NCBI RefSeq assembly: GCF_001295925.1
Contig: NZ_LJHQ01000050.1
Coordinates: 56,495-120,494, forward strand
Direction of reading: 5' to 3'
Length of the DNA stretch: 64,000 nucleotides
From: Allobosea sp. AAP35
GTDB lineage: Bacteria > Pseudomonadota > Alphaproteobacteria > Rhizobiales > Beijerinckiaceae
Below are positions 44,098 to 52,563 of the stretch, one piece after another. Numbering within the stretch: the first letter of the stretch is position 1; each line of letters begins with the position of its first letter. The translations under genes were made by a program, and so were the position numbers. Below the pieces are notes generated by a model. That model worked only from the letters and a program-made list of their open reading frames with translations. It did not search any database and had not been told where the DNA came from.

Positions 44098-45342
44098 TCA
44101 CGCCGGCTGCGGCACCATACGCTCGACCGGCTTTTCGACGATCGGCAGGTTGATCAGCGCCGACGCAATGCCGAGCGCGACCGAGAGCCACCAGACGACG
44201 ATGTAGGAGCCGAAGGCCTCGTAAAGCAGGCCGCCGAGCCAGACCCCGAGGAACCCGCCGACCTGATGCGAGAAGAAGGCGAAGCCATAGAGCATCGCCA
44301 TGTATTTCGTGCCGAACATCAGCATGACCAGCGAGGAGGTCGGCGGCACGGTCGAGAGCCAGAACAGCCCGATGACGACGCCAAACGCGATCGCGGTCGC
44401 CGGACTCGGCGGCAGCAGGATGAAGACGGCAATGGCCACCGAGCGGCCAAGATAGATCCAGGCCAGCAGATGGCGCTTGGGCATGCGCGTCGAGAGCCAG
44501 CCGGAGGAGAGCGAGCCGACTGCGTTGGCCAGCCCGATCACGGCGAGCGTCCAACCGCCGACCCAGGCGGCTAGGCCCATATCCTTGAGATAGGCCGGCA
44601 TGTGCACGGTGATGAAGGCGAGCTGGAAGCCGCAGGTGAAGAAGCCCAGCACCAAGAGGACATAGCTCCTGTGCCGGAAGGCCTCCGCCAGCGCCTGCGC
44701 GATCGACTGATTGGGCAGGTTGGCGGCCGAGGCCTGGACCGCGCCGCCGAGCTTGCGTGTCGACAGGAAGATCGAGATCGGCAGGATCGGCAGAAGCGTC
44801 AGCGCAAACACCATCAGCGCCTGGTTCCAGCCGATCTGCTCGATCAGGATGTTGCCGATCGGGGGATAGAGAAACTGTCCGAAGGAACCCGCCGCCGTGC
44901 CCGCGCCAAAGGCCATCGGCCGCCAGGATTCCGGCAGGAGCTTGCCGAAGGCGGCGAGCACGAGGTTGAAGGAACAGGCCGAGAGGCCAAAGCCGATCAG
45001 CACGCCGGCGCCGAAATGCAGTTGCAGCGGCGTCGTGGCGAGCGCCATCACGACGAGCCCCGCCGCATAGAGCAGCGCGCCGACGCAGAACACCTTGACG
45101 ATGCCGAACCGGTCGGCGATCGCGCCCGCAAAGGGTGCGCCCAGCCCCCAGAGCAGGTTCTGGATCGCCAGCGCCAGGCCGAAGGTGTCGCGCCCCCAGC
45201 CGAACTCCACGGTCATCGGGATCTGGAACAGGCCGGCGCTGGCGCGCGGACCGAAGGTGATCAGCGCGATCAGGCAGCCGGCCGCGACGATGATCTCCGG
45301 CGCATGGCTGCGCCCCGGGGCGGCCTTCGAGGCGACACTCAT
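44098..45342 (-). CDS. Major facilitator superfamily transporter (oxalate/formate-antiporter-like)
   Basis: A 414-residue, 12-helix carrier starting at [10 protein letters not shown]. The loop motif [17 protein letters not shown] (about 72-88) is the classic MFS signature, with a related [15 protein letters not shown] in the second half. The first helix region [20 protein letters not shown] resembles monocarboxylate/OFA-type MFS proteins. The substrate is not predictable, though a small organic acid would fit that group. It sits between acuI and the second copy of the large palindromic repeat. Confidence 0.83.
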   Translation of the reverse strand: MSVASKAAPGRSHAPEIIVAAGCLIALITFGPRASAGLFQIPMTVEFGWGRDTFGLALAIQNLLWGLGAPFAGAIADRFGIVKVFCVGALLYAAGLVVMALATTPLQLHFGAGVLIGFGLSACSFNLVLAAFGKLLPESWRPMAFGAGTAAGSFGQFLYPPIGNILIEQIGWNQALMVFALTLLPILPISIFLSTRKLGGAVQASAANLPNQSIAQALAEAFRHRSYVLLVLGFFTCGFQLAFITVHMPAYLKDMGLAAWVGGWTLAVIGLANAVGSLSSGWLSTRMPKRHLLAWIYLGRSVAIAVFILLPPSPATAIAFGVVIGLFWLSTVPPTSSLVMLMFGTKYMAMLYGFAFFSHQVGGFLGVWLGGLLYEAFGSYIVVWWLSVALGIASALINLPIVEKPVERMVPQPA

Positions 45343-45482
45343 GGACGAAATCTCCGGGGATCGGCAGCGGCTGTGTGGCTGCACGTTACTGCCGATGTCG
45401 CTGGCCCGACAACGCGAATTCGTGGCCTCGCGCATCACGCGCTTGCATGGGAGGGGCGGGACGAGGAACAGGACGAACACGC

Positions 45483-45599
45483 CAGCCCTCATCCTGAGGA
45501 GCGCCGCGGGCGCGTCTCGAAGGATGGTCCAGTAGTCTCCCGGAACCTCCTGAAGCATCCTTCGAGACGGCCCTGCGGGCCTCCTCAGGATGAGGGCTG
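45483..45599. repeat. Large palindromic repeat, copy 2 (related to 41902-42021)
   Basis: Its ends CAGCCCTCATCCTGAGGAGC and CTCCTCAGGATGAGGGCTG match copy 1, and GTCTCGAAGGATG pairs with CATCCTTCGAGAC inside. The central part differs from copy 1. It lies between the MFS and cell-wall-hydrolase genes, which are divergent. Confidence 0.88.
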
Positions 45600-45628
45600 A
45601 GGTGGAAACACCACCAGGCGCTCCCGCG

Positions 45629-45643
45629 TTAACCCGCGCTCAA
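45629..45643 (+). promoter_or_regulatory. Imperfect CtrA-box-like sequence upstream of the cell wall hydrolase
   Basis: TTAACCCGCGCTCAA keeps the TTAA-N7-half-site spacing with one mismatch (TCAA for TTAA), 62 bp before the hydrolase start. It could be a weak CtrA site, but chance occurrence is not excluded. Confidence 0.3.
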
Positions 45644-45705
45644 CCCTACCGGGGTGATAACGAAACGAGGCGAAGGCGAGCGGTTGCGCGCGGTCGCCAA
45701 TCCTC

Positions 45706-47022
45706 GTGTCGAGACGGGTGAGCGTTTTGAGTCATTTGCGTTTGCGCAAGCGTACGAGACGCATCGGGTCGGCCGGGCTGAAATGGGCCCTGACGACGGT
45801 TGCGCCCTGGGCGCTCTCGGCGGGCATGCTGGTGTCCTTCACCGCCTCGGCCGGGCAGGATTTCAGCCGCGACGGCCTGCCGACGACCTCGCTGTTTCGC
45901 GCACCGCCCGCCCCCGATTCCGATCTCGAGGAAGGCCCCTCGCTGCTGATCGCGGCCAGCGCCTTCCGTTTGCCCGGCCTGTCGCTGTCATCGGCGATCC
46001 GCCAGGCGCATCTGTCCCATGAGGACCCCGAGCGACGTGTCGCGATCGATCCGCGCCAGCCGCGCGAGGAGATGAAGCGCGGCATCAGCGGCTTCCCGCA
46101 GGTCGACCGCAGCGCCAAGGGCGACGCGCTGCCGCGGCTGCGCCCGAGCCTCTCGGCGAAGGCCCCGCGCGAGCTTGAACAGGTCGTCTTCGGCGACACC
46201 CAGCCGGGGCTGATCTCGGGCGGGTTCTCGCTCGAGGCGATGCGCGAGGCGGAGGGCATCATCGGGCCGCCGGTCGGCTTCGAGCCGCATTCCGACGAGC
46301 AGGGCCTGACCGACCCGGCACTTTCGGACGCCTCCCCCGACGCGCTGACGCCGGGCGGCAACCTCGCCAACCCCTTCGGCAATGTGCCGCGCACGATCGA
46401 CGGCGCAACGCCCGGCGTCGCTTCCGCCCATGCGCAGACCTCCTCGACGCCCCGGGTCTCCTACAGCGTCACGACGCTGGTGCCGGCGCTGATCGCACCC
46501 ATCGCGCCCGACGCGCCGGGCCTCAGCGTGCGCGCGCCCTCAGTGACCCGACGCGGCCCCAATGCCGACAGCGGCGCCCGCGAGATCTATACCGGGCTGA
46601 TCGCCTCAGCCGACATGGCGCGCCAGCAGCGCTGCCTGGCAGAGGCTGTGTATTTCGAGGCGCGCTCGGAACCCGATCTCGGCCGCGCCGCGGTGGCGCA
46701 GGTCGTGCTCAACCGGGTCAAGAGCACGCTTTATCCCGACAGCGTCTGCGGCGTGGTCTACCAGAACAGCCACCGCCACCTCGCCTGCCAGTTCACCTTC
46801 ACCTGCGAGGGCAAATCCCTGCGCATCACCGAACCCGCCCCCTGGCGCGACGCGGTGCGCATCGCCCGCGAGGTCTATGAAGGCACAACCTATCTCCCCG
46901 ATGTCGGCGCCTCGACGCATTACCACGCGCAATATGTGCGGCCTTACTGGGCCAAGAAGCTCAAGAAGATGGACACGATCGGCCAGCACGTCTTTTACAA
47001 ACTGCGGCCTGGGCAGACGTGA
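45706..47022 (+). CDS. SleB-like cell wall hydrolase, membrane-anchored
   Basis: A 438-residue envelope protein. A basic N-terminus (RLRKRTRRIG) precedes one hydrophobic segment (about 24-48), then about 250 residues of low-complexity Pro/Ala/Ser-rich linker. The C-terminal Hydrolase_2 domain (about 308-438) has RCLAEAVYFEARSEP with the catalytic Glu, VVLNRVKSTLYPDSVCGVVY and STHYHAQYVRPYWAKKLKKM. The family includes the germination hydrolase SleB and acts as a lytic transglycosylase-type murein hydrolase. The start is a GTG at 45706, and a second GTG at 45718 is possible. Confidence 0.88.
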   Translation: MSRRVSVLSHLRLRKRTRRIGSAGLKWALTTVAPWALSAGMLVSFTASAGQDFSRDGLPTTSLFRAPPAPDSDLEEGPSLLIAASAFRLPGLSLSSAIRQAHLSHEDPERRVAIDPRQPREEMKRGISGFPQVDRSAKGDALPRLRPSLSAKAPRELEQVVFGDTQPGLISGGFSLEAMREAEGIIGPPVGFEPHSDEQGLTDPALSDASPDALTPGGNLANPFGNVPRTIDGATPGVASAHAQTSSTPRVSYSVTTLVPALIAPIAPDAPGLSVRAPSVTRRGPNADSGAREIYTGLIASADMARQQRCLAEAVYFEARSEPDLGRAAVAQVVLNRVKSTLYPDSVCGVVYQNSHRHLACQFTFTCEGKSLRITEPAPWRDAVRIAREVYEGTTYLPDVGASTHYHAQYVRPYWAKKLKKMDTIGQHVFYKLRPGQT

Positions 47023-47069
47023 GTTTAGCGCGAACTGTAGCGCGAACTTCCAAATGGCAGCAGATCGCG

Positions 47070-48371
47070 TTAAGCGTTGCTTCTCGACATGACGCCTTCC
47101 AGGACGCTCAGCGCCGCTTCTGGCTGAAAGCCGAGCGACTCAACTCGAGCGATCCCCATTCCCCGCCAGATTTCGCGCTCTAGAGCATTGAAGACAGCCC
47201 CAGCGGAATCCGCTCGCGAAAGTATGAACGGGCCCACCTCGATCTTATCGCCGGGTTCTAGTGATCGGCCGGCGGTCTCAAACATGCTGGAGCGAGCATG
47301 GGAAACACAGTGCTCTCCGACGAAAGAGCAATCGAGCTCGAATGGAATCCCTGGCTTTCCCGCTCGACGGCGTAGGTATTCGACCATCGCAACGATCTGA
47401 CCCATAGCTGTGACCATCCACGAAGGATGCATGAGCGGACTTGCATGCGCTGCCAGCGTCTGGGCCCGGCAATAGCCCCAGACCTCGATGGAGCCATCTT
47501 CGCCAATCTTCCAAAGCGAGCCGCTCCTGCTGTTCTCCTGGAAATTGCGGATGCCGTGCGCAATCGGCTCGGGCCTCCAGTCTACGAGCCCGCCCCCAAA
47601 GGGAGCTGAACATTGCTTACTGAAGAGACGGTTCTCCTCGGGGCGCAACAGCTTCGTCCAGAGCTCTAACGCGTCGAGATCGGCTAGCGCCAAGGGCTCG
47701 TGAGGATATGCGGCGTACCTGGCGAAAATCCCCCCTTCCCGGGGAATCGAACGGAACATCGCATACTTGATTACCCGCTCTTGGAGGAACTCCTCGGCGG
47801 CCTCTCTGCGCTTCGCAATGCGCTCAGAGCGAGTGCGGGCGTCCCAAAAGGCGTTCTGCAGGTCGCCCATCGTCATCGGCGCGGTTGTCGTTCCTCGCCG
47901 AACGAAGCCGGCTGCCGGCTCTCCGTATCCGTGCGGTGCCAGCACCGATCGCGTGACCCGGATTACTACAATGCCCACATCGCTTTCGTCGGGAGCAAGA
48001 ACTGCCTTGCAGGAAAGGTTGGCAAGAGGAGGATCAATTATTGATCGCAGCGAGGATTCGATCTTCTCCGTCAGCATTTTCACGCGAGGGAAAGTGCGAA
48101 CGTCGTTGCAGAGCCGGGGCGTCGACCGATCTTCGTCCGCCCCAAGGACAAGAGTACCGCCCCAAGCATTCGCGAACGCTACGACCTCTGCGGCCAAGGC
48201 GTCACGCGCTGTCCGATCGAGGTCACCGCCTTGGTGCCAGGGATGCGGCCCGCCTCCTTTGACGCGGAGGTCGCTCTTAAATTCAAGGTCGACGGCTTCC
48301 GGTTGCCCTACCAGCGCAAGCACGTCGGCCCAGGTGAGTTCGTTCAGCGGGATCGCCGAGAAGTTCAACAT
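47070..48371 (-). CDS. AlbA_2/Schlafen-type DNA- or RNA-binding domain protein of unknown function
   Basis: The 433-residue protein starts MLNFSAIPLNELTWADVLAL. Its first 150 residues fit the AlbA_2 (Schlafen-core) fold: VDLEFKSDLRV, then LAAEVVAFANAWGGTLVLGA and GIVVIRVTRS. The rest, about 280 residues, is not recognised. No membrane segment is visible. The gene is visibly less GC-rich and uses more varied codons than its neighbours, suggesting transfer. Its AGAGG ribosome binding site overlaps the stop of a truncated adenine methylase, so the two were once an operon. AlbA_2 proteins recur in defence loci and as regulators; a defence role here is an inference. Confidence 0.78.
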   Translation of the reverse strand: MLNFSAIPLNELTWADVLALVGQPEAVDLEFKSDLRVKGGGPHPWHQGGDLDRTARDALAAEVVAFANAWGGTLVLGADEDRSTPRLCNDVRTFPRVKMLTEKIESSLRSIIDPPLANLSCKAVLAPDESDVGIVVIRVTRSVLAPHGYGEPAAGFVRRGTTTAPMTMGDLQNAFWDARTRSERIAKRREAAEEFLQERVIKYAMFRSIPREGGIFARYAAYPHEPLALADLDALELWTKLLRPEENRLFSKQCSAPFGGGLVDWRPEPIAHGIRNFQENSRSGSLWKIGEDGSIEVWGYCRAQTLAAHASPLMHPSWMVTAMGQIVAMVEYLRRRAGKPGIPFELDCSFVGEHCVSHARSSMFETAGRSLEPGDKIEVGPFILSRADSAGAVFNALEREIWRGMGIARVESLGFQPEAALSVLEGVMSRSNA

Positions 48372-48379
48372 TGTTGCCT

Positions 48380-48526
48380 CTATCCGACGATGACTTCCCG
48401 CACCCGCTTGATGCGGCCCGCGCCGCCAGCATGATCGCTCAACTCGGCCGTGTCGATCGAAGCCCAGGCGAACAGCTCGCGCATCTCGGGCACGTCGTTC
48501 AGCGAGAGGATGAAGCGGCCTCCCCC
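48380..48526 (-). pseudogene. C-terminal remnant of a D12-class DNA adenine methylase
   Basis: About 49 in-frame codons end in TAG eight bases before the AlbA_2 gene. The translation contains GRFILSLNDVPEMRELFAWA and ends KRVREVIVG, which resembles the C-terminal end of D12/Dam-type adenine methylases (GRF-hydrophobic-S-x-ND-x-PE-R). No start codon or catalytic DPPY region is present. Homology stops at about 48526, shortly before a palindromic repeat begins, so the 5' portion was deleted or replaced. The assignment rests on a short stretch. Confidence 0.6.
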
Positions 48527-48553
48527 GCAAAGTAAAGAACGCCCGGAACCACC

Positions 48554-48646
48554 CCGTCATCCCGGGCTTGCCCCGGGATCCATCATAGGGCGCTGTCGTG
48601 CCCGATGATGGATTCCGGGTCTTCGCTGCGCTCGCCCGGAATGACG
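48554..48646. repeat. Palindromic intergenic repeat beside the methylase remnant
   Basis: CCGTCATCCCGGGC at the left and CCCGGAATGACG at the right are inverted ends, with GGATCCATCAT/ATGATGGATTCC as inner arms. It belongs to the same GTCAT-bounded class as the others in this window and lies at the breakpoint of the methylase remnant. Confidence 0.8.
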
Positions 48647-48821
48647 AAGGGGCCTCGTGGACGGAGCCAACACATGTGACCGCTTTTCCCATCTCCACGC
48701 CACAGGGCCAAAGCCTCTCAGCAACGACCACCAGCCAACAGCCATTATGTCGCGGTGCGGCTGATGGTCTTTGGTTTCGCGCCCGCCTAAGCTTGGGCTG
48801 ACGCAATGGATGGGACAGACG

Positions 48822-49157
48822 ATGCCTGACGCGACTTCCACGCTCAAGACCGACATCACACGCATTCTGGCCTGGGCGCTGTTCCTGCCCGTACTGGTGG
48901 TCTGGCCGTTTCTCTCGGCGATGCCGCTGTTTTCGCTCTGGGGCGGCGAGCATACGGTTCTGTCCTTCTCGATCAATGCGGTGATGCTGCTGTTTGGCTT
49001 CTGGCCGCTGCTGGGGCTCTATCTCGCGACCATGTTCCTGCGGGTCGAGGGCACGGGTCGCCTGGGTGGAACGCGCAGCGAGCGCGGGCTGTGGCTGGGG
49101 GCCTATGCCACGGTCTGGACCGCGCTTTACCTGATCATCGCCTTCGCGCGGCCTTGA
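48822..49157 (+). CDS. Small hypothetical membrane protein (111 aa)
   Basis: Starting at MPDATSTLKTD, the product has three predicted membrane helices (about 12-36, 42-70 and 85-108) and short loops. An in-frame ATG at 48810 is an alternative start. I do not recognise the family. The preceding 160 bp from the repeat show no gene. Codon use is like the chromosomal background, so a real gene is likely. Confidence 0.6.
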   Translation: MPDATSTLKTDITRILAWALFLPVLVVWPFLSAMPLFSLWGGEHTVLSFSINAVMLLFGFWPLLGLYLATMFLRVEGTGRLGGTRSERGLWLGAYATVWTALYLIIAFARP

Positions 49158-49281
49158 GGCCGGCGGGGCCTGCGCGCCCTCCGCCACCCGATTGCCGGCG
49201 AAAACCCGCTCAAATGCGAGCCTAGCGCTTTACGCGGCGTCAAACTGCATGAACGCAGACCGCCGAACGGGCGTGGTTAAT

Positions 49282-49307
49282 TTTACCTTGTTTTGGCGTT
49301 TACCTTG
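49282..49307 (+). promoter_or_regulatory. Direct repeats upstream of the exported repeat protein
   Basis: TTTACCTTG occurs twice at a 17-bp period in an unusually AT-rich patch, 84 bp before the gene. It may be part of the promoter or a tandem regulator site. Nothing identifies the factor. Confidence 0.35.
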
Positions 49308-49390
49308 CGTTCATCACAGTTTCGCGGCTTTCTCCGATCAACGAGCGGCGCCGTTGCGGCACGCGGGATAGACGGGACGCGGTGTCTTTC

Positions 49391-50014
49391 ATGACGCAGA
49401 AGGTTCTCACGGTTTCGGCTTTCACGGCGTCGGCCTTCTCGGCGGCGCTGTTGTTGGGTTCAGGCGCGGCGCAGGCCGGCGGCTGCCTCGGTTCGTCCTG
49501 CCGCCCGGCGCCCTGCAAGGGCTCGGCCTGCTATAATCTGGTCCAGACCCCGCCGGTCTATGACACCATCGCCGAGACGCAGCTGGTGCGGCCGGCGCGG
49601 ACGCAGCACCGCATCGTGCCGGCACGGTATGAGTACGTGACGGAAGACGTGGTGATCCAGCCGGCACGGCAGATCCCGCATCACATCCCGGCGCAGTATA
49701 CCAGCGTTTCGGAGAAGGTTCTGATCTCGCCCGGCGGCAAGCGCTGGGAGGTTTCGATCGACGCCCATGGCCGCACCACCGGCTGCTGGGTCTATGACAA
49801 GCCGCAATACGGCTATCGCCAGCGCACCGTCGAGGTGTCGCCCGCCCGCACCGAATACCAGACGATCCCCGCCGTCCATACGCAGCGGCAGCGCAAGGTG
49901 ATGGTCCAGCCGACGCAGGTTCTGCGCGACACCATTCCGGCGGTCTATGAAACCCGCCATCGCAAGGTGCTGGTGAGCCATGGCTCGCAGCACTGGCAGA
50001 GGGCCGGCTACTAA
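49391..50014 (+). CDS. Exported protein with five PA-x-Y-type repeats, function unknown
   Basis: A 207-residue secreted protein. The signal peptide (hydrophobic about 8-25, cleavage after AAQA) is followed by a Cys-rich stretch (GGCLGSSCRPAPCKGSACY). Five units of 22 or more residues then follow, each opening P-[AV]-x-[YH] and containing an x-V-x-V-x-P-A core, for example PARYEYVTEDVVIQPARQI and PAVYETRHRKVLVSHG. Unit 3 carries a long insert. The start is the ATG at 49391; a GTG nine bases upstream is possible. I do not recognise a named family. A strong terminator follows. Confidence 0.72.
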   Translation: MTQKVLTVSAFTASAFSAALLLGSGAAQAGGCLGSSCRPAPCKGSACYNLVQTPPVYDTIAETQLVRPARTQHRIVPARYEYVTEDVVIQPARQIPHHIPAQYTSVSEKVLISPGGKRWEVSIDAHGRTTGCWVYDKPQYGYRQRTVEVSPARTEYQTIPAVHTQRQRKVMVQPTQVLRDTIPAVYETRHRKVLVSHGSQHWQRAGY

Positions 50015-50055
50015 GTTTTGACTTGAGACCCTACGAACTACGGAAAAGACCACTC

Positions 50056-50083
50056 AAACCCCGGCTCGCGCCGGGGTTTTTTT
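50056..50083 (+). terminator. Rho-independent terminator after the exported repeat protein
   Basis: AAACCCCGG/CCGGGGTTT with a CTCGCG loop is followed by a run of seven Ts, a textbook intrinsic terminator 41 bp after the stop. Confidence 0.93.
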
Positions 50084-50124
50084 ATGCGGTTTTCCAAAGC
50101 GTTATGCTGTCCTGACCGGGAACA

Positions 50125-50243
50125 AACACCGTCATCCTGGGCTTCGCGGAGCGAAGTCCCGGGATCCATCGTAAGGCACGACTGCGCCCTATGATGGATC
50201 CCGGAGCTGCGCCGCTGCGCGGCTTGTCCAGGATGACGGTGTT
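50125..50243. repeat. Palindromic intergenic repeat
   Basis: The ends AACACCGTCATCC and GGATGACGGTGTT are perfect inverted 13-mers, and GGATCCATC/GATGGATCC pair inside. It belongs to the same class as 48554-48646 and lies between convergent genes. Confidence 0.85.
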
Positions 50244-50295
50244 GGTCTTCGAAGAAGGGTGGCTGATCTCGAAGCCGCAAAGGAAGCGACGCGGC

Positions 50296-50565
50296 CTAGG
50301 CCAGCCCGCCCATCAGCAGCGCCAGAACGCCGACGCCGATGAGGAAGGCGAGCATCCGGGCCGGCATGCGGACCAGGCTGCCGGGCGGGCAACCGAGCGC
50401 GAAGCCGGCCGCGATCTCGGAGAGGCCAAGTGCGAGCAGCACGAGGATGAACGGCGGGAACGTTGCCGAGGGCGCGATCCAGCCGGCCTTGAAAACCCCG
50501 GCGACGATCGCGCCGAGCGCGGCGCCAAACGCGACGAAAACCAGTTCGACGCGGGACAACCGCAT
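50296..50565 (-). CDS. Small hypothetical membrane protein (89 aa)
   Basis: The product starts MRLSRVELVFVAFGAALGAI and has three hydrophobic helices (about 7-24, 37-58 and 68-87) with short polar loops. No family is recognised. The start lies seven bp beyond the stop of infA on the same strand, so it is likely co-transcribed with the IF-1 gene, a link that may reflect only convenience. Confidence 0.6.
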   Translation of the reverse strand: MRLSRVELVFVAFGAALGAIVAGVFKAGWIAPSATFPPFILVLLALGLSEIAAGFALGCPPGSLVRMPARMLAFLIGVGVLALLMGGLA

Positions 50566-50572
50566 GGCGGCG

Positions 50573-50845
50573 TCAGCGCCGACGGAAGTTCTGGTTGCGC
50601 GGCGGGCCGCCCGGGGCGGGGCCGGCGGTCTTCTGGCGGAAGTTGATGCGGCCGCGATCGAGATCGTAAGGCGACATCTCGACGACGACTCGGTCGCCGG
50701 CGATGGTACGGATACGGTTCTTCTTCATCTTGCCGGCCGCATAGGCCAGGATGATGTGGTCGTTGTCGAGCTTCACCCGATAATTGCCGTCCGGCAGCAC
50801 TTCGACCACCGTGCCGTCAAATTCGAGCAGTTCTTCTTTAGCCAT
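50573..50845 (-). CDS. infA: Translation initiation factor IF-1 (long, probably paralogous form)
   Basis: IF-1 occupies the ribosomal A site during initiation and has RNA-chaperone activity. The 90-residue protein has the S1/OB fold: [40 protein letters not shown] and [13 protein letters not shown]. Typical IF-1 is about 72 residues; this one has an 18-residue basic Gly/Pro/Arg tail. The replacement of the usual LAHISG by LAYAAG also sets it apart, suggesting a paralogue beside a canonical copy elsewhere. It is next to a DEAD-box helicase and a cold shock gene on the same strand. Confidence 0.9.
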   Translation of the reverse strand: MAKEELLEFDGTVVEVLPDGNYRVKLDNDHIILAYAAGKMKKNRIRTIAGDRVVVEMSPYDLDRGRINFRQKTAGPAPGGPPRNQNFRRR

Positions 50846-50930
50846 TCTGTCGTCCTTCGTGTGCCCGTTGGCGCTGGGGACGGGCCGATCCTCAAGGATC
50901 GACCCTGCCCGTTGTCAGCTCGCTCGCGCG

Positions 50931-52370
50931 TCAGTTCGCGCGCCGCCGGGCGCCGTTGGTGCGTGGTTGCTGTGTTCTTTGCTGCAAGAAGGCGACGCCG
51001 CCAAGCCCTTCCTTGGCGGGAGCGGCGTCTTTTCGCGGGGTCGGCGCTTCGCTGCGCTGCGGCCGATCGTTGCGGGAGGATTCCGCACGCGGGCTGCCGC
51101 CGCCGGCAGGCTTGGCCGCGGCCGGAGCCCGGCCGGACCGCTCGCCCTGCGGGCGGCCCTGGTCGCGACCGCCGCCGCCCTGCTGGCCGCGTCCGCCGCG
51201 ACCCTGGTTCTGGGGCGGCTTCTTCGGCGTGCGGCCATCCCAATACGGCACATCGCCCATGGGGGTGATCGCGACGCGGGTCAGCTTCTCGATGGCGGCG
51301 AGATCGCCACGCTCTTCCGGCGTGCAAAACGCGATCGCCATGCCCGAAGCGCCGGCGCGCGCGGTGCGGCCGATGCGGTGGACGTAAGTCTCGGCGACGT
51401 TGGGCAGGTCGAACTGCACGACATGGCTGATGCCGTCGACATCGATGCCGCGGGCGGCGATATCGGTGGCGACGAGAATGCGAAGTTCACCGTCACGGAA
51501 GGCGCCCAGCGCCCGCTCGCGCTGGCCCTGGCTCTTGTTGCCATGGATCGCGGCCGATTTGATGCCGGAGATCTCAAGCTGGCGGACGACCTTGTCGGCG
51601 CCATGCTTGGTGCGGGTGAAGACGATGGCGCGCTCCATGTCGGGCGTGCTCAGGGTCTTGGCCAGCAGCGCCGGCTTCTCGCCGGGCTGCGTGAAGATCA
51701 CGCGCTGGTCGATCTTCTCGGCGGTGGTTGCGACAGGCGCGACCGAAACCTCGACGGGATCGGTCAGGTAGGCGCCGGCGATCTCGCGGATCGGCTTGGG
51801 CATCGTCGCCGAGAACAGCAGCGTCTGGCGCTTCTTGGGGATCAGCGTGGCGATCCGGCGCAGCGCATGGACGAAGCCGAGATCGAGCATCTGGTCGGCC
51901 TCGTCGAGGACGAGATATTCGATCTCGCGCAGCGACACGGCGCGCTGGTCGACGAGATCGAGCAGGCGGCCGGGCGTGGCGACGAGGATGTCGACATGCT
52001 GGCCGAGCGCGCGGATCTGCTTGCCGACGGGCACGCCGCCGAAGACGACGGCCGACTTCACCGTGGTGAACTGGGCATAGGCGCGGATCGAGGTCTCGAT
52101 CTGGGCGGCAAGCTCACGCGTCGGCGAGAGGATCAGCGCGCGCACCTGGCGCGTCTCCATGCGGCGCGGCTGGCTGAGCAGCCGGTGGATCAGCGGCAGG
52201 GAGAAGGCGGCGGTCTTGCCGGTGCCGGTCTGAGCTGCGCCGAGCAGGTCGCGGCCCTGGAGGATGTGCGGGATCGCCTGGGCCTGGATCGGCGTGGGCG
52301 TGGTGTAACCTTCGGAGGCGAGCGCCTTGAGAAGCTGCTCGGCCAGGCCGAGGTCGGTGAATTGAGTCAA
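50931..52370 (-). CDS. DEAD-box RNA helicase (RhlE-like)
   Basis: An ATP-dependent RNA helicase of about 479 residues, probably active in ribosome assembly or RNA decay. The Q motif (FTDLGLAEQLLKALASEGYT) leads to AQTGTGKTAAF (motif I), PTRELAAQ, TPGRLLD, VLDEADQMLD (DEAD), SATMP, and HRIGRTARAG (motif VI). The C-terminal 90 residues are Gly/Arg/Pro-rich and basic, typical of RhlE-type tails. The start is a TTG at 52370 or a GTG at 52406 (12 residues longer). The helicase is expected to serve at low temperature, given its neighbours. Confidence 0.92.
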   Translation of the reverse strand: MTQFTDLGLAEQLLKALASEGYTTPTPIQAQAIPHILQGRDLLGAAQTGTGKTAAFSLPLIHRLLSQPRRMETRQVRALILSPTRELAAQIETSIRAYAQFTTVKSAVVFGGVPVGKQIRALGQHVDILVATPGRLLDLVDQRAVSLREIEYLVLDEADQMLDLGFVHALRRIATLIPKKRQTLLFSATMPKPIREIAGAYLTDPVEVSVAPVATTAEKIDQRVIFTQPGEKPALLAKTLSTPDMERAIVFTRTKHGADKVVRQLEISGIKSAAIHGNKSQGQRERALGAFRDGELRILVATDIAARGIDVDGISHVVQFDLPNVAETYVHRIGRTARAGASGMAIAFCTPEERGDLAAIEKLTRVAITPMGDVPYWDGRTPKKPPQNQGRGGRGQQGGGGRDQGRPQGERSGRAPAAAKPAGGGSPRAESSRNDRPQRSEAPTPRKDAAPAKEGLGGVAFLQQRTQQPRTNGARRRAN

Positions 52371-52523
52371 AACAGGTCTTTCCGGACGCCGTGACGCAAG
52401 GGGCACATGTGGGTATCGGCTGTGCCGCCGGATTGCGTCCGGCCTTGAATATTGGATCTGTCCTGCCGGCGAACCGCTAAGCCACAGCGCCGGGAGGTGT
52501 CTTGATGATGGTCTGGTCGAATG

Positions 52524-52552
52524 CCGGGCGGGCGCGCGAGGCGCCTGCCCGG
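52524..52552 (-). terminator. Hairpin downstream of the cold shock gene
   Basis: Arms CCGGGCGGGCGC/GCGCCTGCCCGG (one mismatch) with a GCGAG loop lie 12 bp after the cspA stop. No T tract follows, so it could act as a weak terminator or mRNA stabiliser. Confidence 0.45.
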
Positions 52553-52563
52553 TCGTGGTCGTC

